A DNA stretch of 64,000 bases from an uncultured Clostridia bacterium (GTDB lineage: Bacteria > Bacillota > Clostridia > Oscillospirales > Ruminococcaceae). Location: contig CANQWD010000010.1 in NCBI GenBank assembly GCA_947627465.1, positions 1-64,000 of the forward strand, in the 5' to 3' direction. The notes under the pieces are model-generated. The model was given only the letters and a program-made list of their open reading frames with translations, was not told where the DNA came from and ran no database searches. A program made the translations under genes and the position numbers. Positions within the stretch are counted from its first letter, which is position 1. Every line of letters starts with the position of its first letter. Shown here one piece after another: positions 35,866-42,227 of this stretch.

Positions 35866-35950
35866 ATAATTGACAGTTGACAATGTACAGTTGACAATTT
35901 CGGTTGCGCTTCGCGCGATTTGGATTGTCCGCAAGTCGGATAATAAACTT
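35866..35950. repeat. Dispersed TTGACAATGTACA-type repeat, copy 4
   Basis: TTGACAGTTGACAATGTACA is followed by GTTGACAATTTCGGTTGCGC and GATTTGGATTGTCCGCAAG. The latter parallels, in reverse order of strands, the 44.7-44.8 kb element (TTGACAATTTTGGTTGCG). Confidence 0.65.
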
Positions 35951-35964
35951 TTAAGGAGAATTAG

Positions 35965-36324
35965 ATGAGCGTTGATTTGGATTTTTGGAGATATAAAGAG
36001 GGCGCGGCGCACGACAACGATAAGGTTTACAGTTCGGCTTGCTGCGACGGTGAAACGGTCGAGGGCTTGGAAGATCTTCCGATAAAGGATATATTGAAAA
36101 AGGTAACGACCGTCTTTTCGGATTGGGAAGCTGTAAGCGAGAATATTTACGAAAAAGGCGACGCGTCCTTTGAGATCTCTGTTACTTCACAGACCGTGCG
36201 GTTCGACTGCTACGGCGTTTCCGAAGATAATATGAATCGGCTTATCGACATAATGGCGGAGTTCGGCTGTCCGCTTTACGACCCGCAAATTTCAACAAGA
36301 TTTGATTCGTGGACAGACAGGTGA
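35965..36324 (+). CDS. Unknown 119-residue protein
   Basis: The product starts MSVDLDFWRYKEGAAHDNDK, has a central acidic helix (LPIKDILKKVTTVFSDWEAV), and ends in a beta-rich part. AAGGAGA precedes ATG. The 3' end overlaps the start region of nspC (its TGA lies in GGTGAAC), so translation is probably coupled. I recall similar small proteins near polymorphic-toxin immunity genes, but I cannot confirm a family. Confidence 0.7.
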   Translation: MSVDLDFWRYKEGAAHDNDKVYSSACCDGETVEGLEDLPIKDILKKVTTVFSDWEAVSENIYEKGDASFEISVTSQTVRFDCYGVSEDNMNRLIDIMAEFGCPLYDPQISTRFDSWTDR

Positions 36325-36332
36325 ACACCGCA

Positions 36333-37463
36333 ATGGATTGGATAAATAAAGTAAAGACCCCGTGCTACGTCATTGACGAACGCAAGCTGCGGGAAAATCT
36401 GGAAATACTCGCGGACGTGAAAAAGCGTTCGGGGTGTAAAATTCTTTTGGCGCAGAAAGCGTATTCCGCGTTCGCGACCTATCCGCTGATAGCGGAGTAT
36501 CTCGACGGCTGTACGGCAAGCGGTCTTTACGAAGCGCGGCTCGGTTATGAGGAAATGGCAAAGCCTTTCGGACGTGAGAACCACATTTTTTCCCCCGCTT
36601 ACCGTGATGAAGAGTTTGACGAAATTGCAAAAATCTGTAATCATATAGTGTTCAACAATGTAAAGCAGTACGAAAAGTTCAAGGACAGAGCGGCGGAGTG
36701 CTCGTGCGGCATACGGATAAATCCCGAGTACTCCACGCAGGATCACTCTATTTACGACCCGTGTTCGCCGTATTCGCGCTTGGGAACTACGCTTGAAAAT
36801 CTCTCGGAATTGCCCGAGGGAGTGAAAGGACTGCATTTCCATACGCTGTGTGAACAGAACGCGGACGCGCTGTGTGAAACAATGGTGGCTGTTACGGAGA
36901 AATTCGGAAAGTTTTTGGGACGAATAGAGTGGTTGAATATGGGCGGCGGACACCATATCACGCGTTCGGATTATGATGTGGATCTGTTGATTGAGGAAAT
37001 ACAATTCGAGAGAAATCAGTACGGTTTTGATGTGTATCTTGAGCCGGGGGAGGCGATCGCGCTGAACGCGGGCTATCTTGTCACGACCGTGCTCGATACG
37101 TTCCGAAACGGTATGGACATCGCGATTACGGACGCTTCCGCGGCCTGTCACATGCCCGACGTTCTCGAAATGCCGTACCGCCCGAATATTCAAGGCGCGG
37201 GACATCCGAACGAAAAAGCGTTCACTTATCGGCTCGGCGGCAACACCTGTCTCGCGGGTGATATCATCGGCGACTACTCGTTCGACAACGCGCTTGCCGA
37301 GGGCGACAGGCTTGTTTTCGAGGATATGGCTATCTACTCAATGTGTAAAAACAACACGTTCAACGGCGTTGCCTTGCCGAGCATTTATTTACTTCGCGAA
37401 AGCGGCGAGTTTGCGCTTTTGAAAAAATTCGGTTACGAGGACTTTAAAACAAGGCTTAGTTAG
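36333..37463 (+). CDS. nspC: Carboxy(nor)spermidine decarboxylase
   Basis: This PLP enzyme of the alanine-racemase fold decarboxylates carboxyspermidine or carboxynorspermidine to the final polyamine. The preferred start is ATG 36333, with AGGTGA upstream; GTG 36309 or 36321 are alternatives. The ~376-residue chain has KILLAQKAYSAF (cofactor Lys, residues ~36-47) and GLHFHTLCEQ. It also has the phosphate-binding LNMGGGHHIT, EPGEAI, and a C-terminal MCKNNTFNG segment. Together with the dehydrogenase at 32.4 kb it completes the aspartate-semialdehyde route. Confidence 0.93.
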   Translation: MDWINKVKTPCYVIDERKLRENLEILADVKKRSGCKILLAQKAYSAFATYPLIAEYLDGCTASGLYEARLGYEEMAKPFGRENHIFSPAYRDEEFDEIAKICNHIVFNNVKQYEKFKDRAAECSCGIRINPEYSTQDHSIYDPCSPYSRLGTTLENLSELPEGVKGLHFHTLCEQNADALCETMVAVTEKFGKFLGRIEWLNMGGGHHITRSDYDVDLLIEEIQFERNQYGFDVYLEPGEAIALNAGYLVTTVLDTFRNGMDIAITDASAACHMPDVLEMPYRPNIQGAGHPNEKAFTYRLGGNTCLAGDIIGDYSFDNALAEGDRLVFEDMAIYSMCKNNTFNGVALPSIYLLRESGEFALLKKFGYEDFKTRLS

Positions 37464-37475
37464 GGGGCGTTTAAA

Positions 37476-38123
37476 GTGGCTGTTCTGCATAATCTCAATG
37501 CGTTTGACGCGCTGAAGATATTTTATCAGGGGGAAACGGACGGTTTTCCCGAGGAGGATTTCGCGGCTAATTTGCGGTCGCGCGTTATCGTTTTGCCTAC
37601 CGTTCTGCACCGATTTCTGCGAGAATACGGCTATATGAGTGTGAACAGGTTGTCCGACGCGCCGCGCTTCATTCACCCGAACATTATGACGAAGCGCATC
37701 TTCCGTTACGGAGATAATCAAGAACTTCCGCTGCTAATCGTGGGGCGCGTGGGCGAGTTTGAGATCACCGTTAAGGACGAGCATTCCGACGACCCGCGTG
37801 TGTTTCTTATGAAGATAACCCCTAATCAGGCGCAGCTGCTGCCCTCCGACGACACGCTCACCGAATTGTTTAAAGTAATGCTGGTGGGGCTTATGATGAA
37901 GAACGACGGCGCGGTCGTTGCCGACGACCCGCAGCTTGCCGTGCGGCTTCTTCGTGAAAACGGCTTCGATATCGAAAAGATTGAGAACGACCCCGGTCTT
38001 CACCGCGAATATTCGCTTTGTTTCTCCGAGGAAACGCGCACCTTTATGGCGGCGGAGTTTACCGAGGGAGAGCTAGCGCGGTTCTTTTTCTTGAGTTCGG
38101 AGAAGTTTGTAAACGGTTTATAA
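37476..38123 (+). CDS. Unknown protein, paralogue of the next gene (possible SUKH-like)
   Basis: The start is GTG 37476, 12 bases after nspC, with GGGGGCG upstream. The 215-residue product begins MAVLHNLNAFDALKIFYQGE, and residues ~37-52 read VLPTVLHRFLREYGYM. That matches the 'lPxxlxeFLxxYgxl' start of SMI1/KNR4 (SUKH) folds. It shares this layout with the N-terminal half of the downstream protein but lacks its TPR region. SUKH membership is a hypothesis; many SUKH proteins are immunity factors. Confidence 0.6.
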   Translation: MAVLHNLNAFDALKIFYQGETDGFPEEDFAANLRSRVIVLPTVLHRFLREYGYMSVNRLSDAPRFIHPNIMTKRIFRYGDNQELPLLIVGRVGEFEITVKDEHSDDPRVFLMKITPNQAQLLPSDDTLTELFKVMLVGLMMKNDGAVVADDPQLAVRLLRENGFDIEKIENDPGLHREYSLCFSEETRTFMAAEFTEGELARFFFLSSEKFVNGL

Positions 38124-38142
38124 CAGCGGATAGGAGTGCAAA

Positions 38143-39414
38143 ATGGCTGTACTGTACAATATTGAGCCGCTTAAGGCTATGGAGCTTTACTACGACGGAG
38201 AGCAAAACGGCGTTTGGAACGGCGATTTTATCAAAAACAAGAAGCAGAGCGGCTTGGAGATACCGTCTCCTTTGCGCGAATTTTTGGAGAAATATGCGTA
38301 CCTTGATATCAATAAGGGGCAGGTAAAGTTTTTTCACCCCGACGGTATACGTATGATACATTTGTCTACCGACGTCGGCGAGGTGCATATTATGGCTGTC
38401 GGCAAAGCGGAGGGCGTCGGGGCGGACGAGATGTTTGTCGGAATTGACCTCGGCACGCGCGATCTCGACATTGCGTTCGGCGAGATAGACGATGAAAAAC
38501 GTATGATACATTGGGGTCCCTCCGATGGGATAACCCTCGCGGGGCTTATGCGCGTGATGTTCGTTTCGACGCTGTTTAAAAGCTCGGACAAGTTTCTGTT
38601 TCAAGACGCGGAGATAGACGCGGTGCTGAAAAAACACGGCGCGGAGCGCTCGTGTATAATGCCGTCGGGCGGCAGCACTCAGCATACGTCTATAAATTTC
38701 GACGAGGAAAACGGCGCGTTTCTTGTTGCGGAATATGACGAGCAAGGCGAGGATATCGCGTTTCTGCATGTCGTAACTCGAAAGACTTTTGAGCAGCGCA
38801 AAGCGGAGCGCTTCGCGTCCGTCTCTCTTGACGAGCTGAATTCTTTGTTTGAGACGGAGTTTTACGGAAACGCGCAGCATTGCGATTTTTCCCATTCCCT
38901 TGATATTCAGTTGGAGATAGTGTGCAGGCTTGAGCAAGCGGTTGCGGACAAGTTGGAGCTTGCCGACCGGTACAAGCTCGTCGGGCGCTGCTTGTGGTCG
39001 CTGAACCGCTTGGACGAAGCCGCAGAGTGGTACGACAAAGCAGGCAAGATAATCAAAGGGAGCGGCGATCTTGACAGGCTTGCGAAGTTTTACGGAACGA
39101 TGGCGAGCTTTTACGCCGACACAGATCAGCGGGAAAAGAGCGACGAGATGTTTGAAGCGGAGTTAGCACTGCGTTTGGAGCACTCTCCCGACAATGCATA
39201 CGATATAGGTATGATCTACCGCGACAAAGCGCAGGCTCTTGAGGACGCGGGCGGCGACCCCGACAGAGTTATCGAATTGTGCGAAAAGGCTTTGGAGCAG
39301 TTTCAAAAGGATCCGCACGACAGCGGCTGCAAATACGAGACCGCACGCGTTCAGCAGCTTCGCGGAAAGGCAAAGCGGCGAAAAAAAGAGCTTTTGAAGA
39401 ATGCGGGTCAGTAA
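38143..39414 (+). CDS. Unknown protein with C-terminal TPR repeats (possible SUKH-like N-terminus)
   Basis: This 423-residue protein has N-terminal residues 1-200 paralogous to the previous gene (MAVLYNIEPLKAMELYYDGE; then IPSPLREFLEKYAYL at ~43-57). The C-terminal ~150 residues form helical pairs of the tetratricopeptide type (YKLVGRCLWSLNRLDEAAEW; LAKFYGTMASFYADTDQREK; CEKALEQFQKDP). TPRs usually bind peptides or proteins. The last 20 residues are basic. GGAG precedes ATG. It is the last gene before the 39.6-kb terminator. Confidence 0.65.
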   Translation: MAVLYNIEPLKAMELYYDGEQNGVWNGDFIKNKKQSGLEIPSPLREFLEKYAYLDINKGQVKFFHPDGIRMIHLSTDVGEVHIMAVGKAEGVGADEMFVGIDLGTRDLDIAFGEIDDEKRMIHWGPSDGITLAGLMRVMFVSTLFKSSDKFLFQDAEIDAVLKKHGAERSCIMPSGGSTQHTSINFDEENGAFLVAEYDEQGEDIAFLHVVTRKTFEQRKAERFASVSLDELNSLFETEFYGNAQHCDFSHSLDIQLEIVCRLEQAVADKLELADRYKLVGRCLWSLNRLDEAAEWYDKAGKIIKGSGDLDRLAKFYGTMASFYADTDQREKSDEMFEAELALRLEHSPDNAYDIGMIYRDKAQALEDAGGDPDRVIELCEKALEQFQKDPHDSGCKYETARVQQLRGKAKRRKKELLKNAGQ

Positions 39415-39602
39415 ACGGTATTCGCGTTTCGGAATTTTGCACAAATTTTCAACAAGTTTTCCACATAGCACTGTTGGGTTTTTACTTAATTAGCTAAGGT
39501 TCTGCGTTCCAAATTGTATGAACAAACGGACGATTGCCCCAAGATATAGTGAAATTTTATACCGCTAACTCAACATGTACCAATAAATTGCACAATTTTT
39601 GC

Positions 39603-39640
39603 CCCCCCTAAACGGAAGTTTAGGGGGGTTGGTTTGTTAA
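39603..39640 (+). terminator. Rho-independent terminator ending the polyamine cluster
   Basis: CCCCCCTAAAC and GTTTAGGGGGG form a perfect 11-bp stem with loop GGAA, followed by TTGGTTTGTT. It separates the polyamine cluster from the division cluster. Confidence 0.85.
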
Positions 39641-39702
39641 AAGTGCACAAAAAAGCGAACGAAAGTTTTTTCCGATTTTCCTTTAAAAAGTATAAATAAC
39701 AC

Positions 39703-39731
39703 TTGCAAAATTTGTAAAAGTGGTTTATAAT
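39703..39731 (+). promoter_or_regulatory. Sigma-A-type promoter of the mraZ division cluster
   Basis: TTGCAA and a perfect TATAAT are 17 bases apart, followed by a ~205-base leader before mraZ. Confidence 0.7.
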
Positions 39732-39943
39732 TAAAAGTGGGTAAAGAGGGTGAATGATTTCACTCTCGGGGTGAAAAGTTCACTAAAATATAAAAACTCA
39801 CCTTATTACCGAGTCATAGGGAAAATATGTTCTACGAAATCTCCGTCTGAGGAGGACGGAAACGAGCAATTGACAGTGGGCAGTTAATGCAATGATCTTC
39901 AAAACTGTAAATGTCAGCTGCAAAAAAGGGGGGGGATATAGAA
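39732..39943 (+). promoter_or_regulatory. Structured mraZ leader
   Basis: Directly after the -10 lie GTGGGTAAAGAGGGT, reminiscent of the TGGGN repeats bound by MraZ but with off spacing, and the hairpin GTGAATGATTTCAC. Later there is CCGTCTGAGGAGGACGG and a short remnant of the dispersed repeat (AATTGACAGTGGGCAGTTAA). The ribosome-binding site is a run of eight G. Autoregulation by MraZ is known in the family and only suggested here. Confidence 0.4.
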
Positions 39944-40363
39944 ATGTACGGCGAGTATGAACACACCATTGACGCTAAAGGGCGTATGAACTTCCCCGCC
40001 AAGCTTCGGGAAGAGTTCGGCGAACATTTCTATATCAGCAAAAGCCTCAACGAAAAGTGTTTGACGGTTTATACCGCCGAAAGCTGGGAAGCTTTGAAAG
40101 AATCCCTGCGCGGCAAGCCGTCAAAGATCGCGAAGCCTATCGAGCGTTTCTTGATAGGCGGCGGCAGCGAAGTAGAGCCGGACAAGCAGGGAAGAATAGC
40201 TATACCGAGCGCGCTGCGCAGCTACGCGAACATTACGGGCGAAGTTGTTGTCGTGGGGCTTGTGGACGGCGCCGAGATCTGGGATAAAGCCGCTTGGGAG
40301 GAATATAACAAAGGAACATCCCTTGAGGATATCTCCAAATTGGCGGAGGAGTTGGGCATTTGA
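39944..40363 (+). CDS. mraZ: Transcriptional regulator MraZ
   Basis: MraZ is an AbrB-fold ring-forming DNA-binding protein that usually controls its own division cluster. The start is ATG 39944, next to the G8 ribosome-binding site; an upstream in-frame ATG (39911) has none. The 139-residue product has the two half-repeats: YEHTIDAKGRMNFPAKLREE (residues ~5-24) and EVEPDKQGRIAIPSALRSYA (~79-98), each with the DxKGRxxxPxxxR motif. rsmH overlaps its stop by one base. Location first in the cluster is canonical. Confidence 0.95.
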   Translation: MYGEYEHTIDAKGRMNFPAKLREEFGEHFYISKSLNEKCLTVYTAESWEALKESLRGKPSKIAKPIERFLIGGGSEVEPDKQGRIAIPSALRSYANITGEVVVVGLVDGAEIWDKAAWEEYNKGTSLEDISKLAEELGI

Positions 40364-41289
40364 TGGATTTTCGGCACACAACGGTCCTATTGAAGGAAAC
40401 CGTGGACGGCGCGTTTGGGGACGCCGCCGGCATTTACGCGGACCTTACAACGGGCGGCGGCGGTCACAGTCTGGAGTTGGCGGAAAGGCTCTCGGGGGGG
40501 AGACTTATCTGCTTCGACAGAGACAGGGAAGCTATCGAAGCTGCCGGGGGGCGGCTTAAGGGTTATCCCGTGACGCTTGTAAATTGTAACTTCATTGAAC
40601 TTAATGAAGTTTTGGATGAAATGGGGATAGATAAGCTGGACGGCGTTATCGCCGATTTGGGCGTATCTTCCCACCAATTGGACGACGCGGAACGCGGGTT
40701 TTCGTTCCACAGCGACGCTCCTCTCGATATGAGAATGAGCGGCGAGGGATTTTCCGCGGCAGACGTCGTGAATGATTACACTGAGGACGAGCTTAAGCGC
40801 GTTCTTTATGAATACGGCGAGGAGAAATTCGCGCCGAGAATAGCGCGGGGAATAGTTGAAGCGCGGGCGGTCTCGCCGATAGAACGGACGGGAGAGCTTG
40901 CGGAGATCATTAAAAGAAGCGTTCCCGCGGCGTATCGGCGGGAGAAAAATCCCTGCCGAAAGAGCTTTCAGGCAATAAGAATAGAAGTAAACGGCGAACT
41001 TGACGCTTTGGACAAGGCGCTGACGGACGGCTTCAACAGGCTGAAGATCGGCGGAAAGATGGCGGTCATCACGTTCCATTCTCTGGAGGACAGGATAGTT
41101 AAGAACAGGTTCAAGGAGTTCTGTACGGGCTGCACTTGCCCGCCCGAGTTTCCCGTTTGCGTATGCGGAAAAAAGCCGCGCGGCGAGTTGGTTTTCAAAA
41201 AGCCTGTCACGCCGAGCGCGGAAGAAATAGAAAGAAATCCGAGAAGCCGCAGCGCGAAGCTGCGCGTTATAAAAAAGGTTCGAGAGTGA
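40363..41289 (+). CDS. rsmH: 16S rRNA (cytosine1402-N4)-methyltransferase
   Basis: This SAM-dependent enzyme methylates C1402 in the ribosomal P site. ATG 40363 overlaps the mraZ stop (TGATG), with GGAGGAG upstream; a TTG three bases earlier is not needed. The 308-residue protein has HTTVLLKETVDG, the SAM loop LTTGGGGHSLELAERL (~residues 25-40), FDRD, VIADLGVSSHQLDDAERGFS, KSFQAIRIEVNGEL and the C-terminal PRSRSAKLRVIKK. Length and motifs are typical. The folded repeat element follows after ~110 bases. Confidence 0.96.
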   Translation: MDFRHTTVLLKETVDGAFGDAAGIYADLTTGGGGHSLELAERLSGGRLICFDRDREAIEAAGGRLKGYPVTLVNCNFIELNEVLDEMGIDKLDGVIADLGVSSHQLDDAERGFSFHSDAPLDMRMSGEGFSAADVVNDYTEDELKRVLYEYGEEKFAPRIARGIVEARAVSPIERTGELAEIIKRSVPAAYRREKNPCRKSFQAIRIEVNGELDALDKALTDGFNRLKIGGKMAVITFHSLEDRIVKNRFKEFCTGCTCPPEFPVCVCGKKPRGELVFKKPVTPSAEEIERNPRSRSAKLRVIKKVRE

Positions 41290-41400
41290 GCGGACAAGCC
41301 ATTTTGATTTTATTTTAAAAATTTTCAAAATCTTCGTCCTGTTTTTTGAAATTTTCAGATCAACCAACGCAATTAAATTTGACTGCGTCAATTAGCGAAC

Positions 41401-41520
41401 AAATTTCAAAAAGTGTCAAAATTTTGCGGAAGCAAAATTTTGACCGGTCTTGACTTTGAAGCGCAACGGAGGGAGCGAAGCGACCGGAGAGAGCATTCAA
41501 AGTCAAGATTTTGAAATTAT
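41401..41520. repeat. Folded ~120-bp repeat element, copy 2
   Basis: This is nearly identical to the copy at 29771-29890. The first hairpin here is perfect (GTCAAAATTTTGC, loop GGAA, then GCAAAATTTTGAC). The second stem reads CTTGACTTTG/CAAAGTCAAG, where copy 1 has CTTGAGTTT/AAACTCAAG: a paired base exchange. It ends 21 bases before the ftsL-like start. Confidence 0.9.
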
Positions 41521-41540
41521 TTTAATAAGGGGTGACGTTT

Positions 41541-42044
41541 ATGTATACGGATAACAGTAATTTGGCGTATGATTTGTCGAGGTTCGATAATTCGGATAGA
41601 GAGCGGCGCGAAAAGCGGCGCCAAAAAGAGGAAGAAGCACGGAAAATTCGTATGGCGCCCGCCGCTTCTCTTTCAAAGAGCGGAACGAAGATCACGGCGT
41701 TTTTCGCTATCGCGGTGATGTTTGCGGCTTTTTTCGCCGTGAATTGGTTTAACGCTAAGAAAGACGATACGGCTAGACTTGTCGCGGCTCAGCAGGAGCT
41801 TTTGGACGCGGAGGCGGACGACAACGCGCTGCTTCAGAGCAAGCTTGACGCTAAAGCGAATATCGGATATATAGAGGAATACGCAAAGAACAAGCTGCAA
41901 ATGAGCAAGGTCGGGTCGGCGCAGAAAAAATATATCAGCGTCAATACCGAGAGCTTGATTGAGGTTGAAAAGGACGATTCCGAGGGATTTTTGGGTTCTA
42001 TAAAGAAAGGGTTCAAATCATTTTTGGAATACATTGGGTTTTGA
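41541..42044 (+). CDS. ftsL: FtsL/DivIC-like division protein
   Basis: This 167-residue single-pass membrane protein lies at the ftsL position between rsmH and the PBP gene. It has a highly charged cytosolic N-terminus (residues ~18-36 RERREKRRQKEEEARKIR) and one membrane helix (~50-68). An extracytoplasmic coiled coil follows (~76-112, LVAAQQELLDAEADDNALLQ...), ending GYIEEYAKNKLQMSK as in the family. An extra ~45-residue C-terminal tail is present. FtsL holds FtsB/DivIC, FtsQ and the septal synthase together. ATG 41541 is preferred; GTG 41532 is an alternative. Confidence 0.82.
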   Translation: MYTDNSNLAYDLSRFDNSDRERREKRRQKEEEARKIRMAPAASLSKSGTKITAFFAIAVMFAAFFAVNWFNAKKDDTARLVAAQQELLDAEADDNALLQSKLDAKANIGYIEEYAKNKLQMSKVGSAQKKYISVNTESLIEVEKDDSEGFLGSIKKGFKSFLEYIGF

Positions 42045-42227
42045 CGGCATAGTATAAGGGTGAACAAGCCCTCATACCGATTTGACATCAAATCTATAGG
42101 TTTATTGCAAATCGTTATGTTGTCGTTGGACTTTTACAGCACATTGCACAAAAGAGCAGCAAGTTCGGCGGCACAAGAGCTTTGTGCGCCGGGCTTGCCT
42201 TTTTTGGTTTTTCGGAGGAATGTAACA

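Noticed and set aside
42060..42227. N-terminal extension of the PBP gene
   Set aside because: The frame is open, but the segment has no Shine-Dalgarno and no family match, whereas GTG 42228 has GGAGGAA at ideal spacing.
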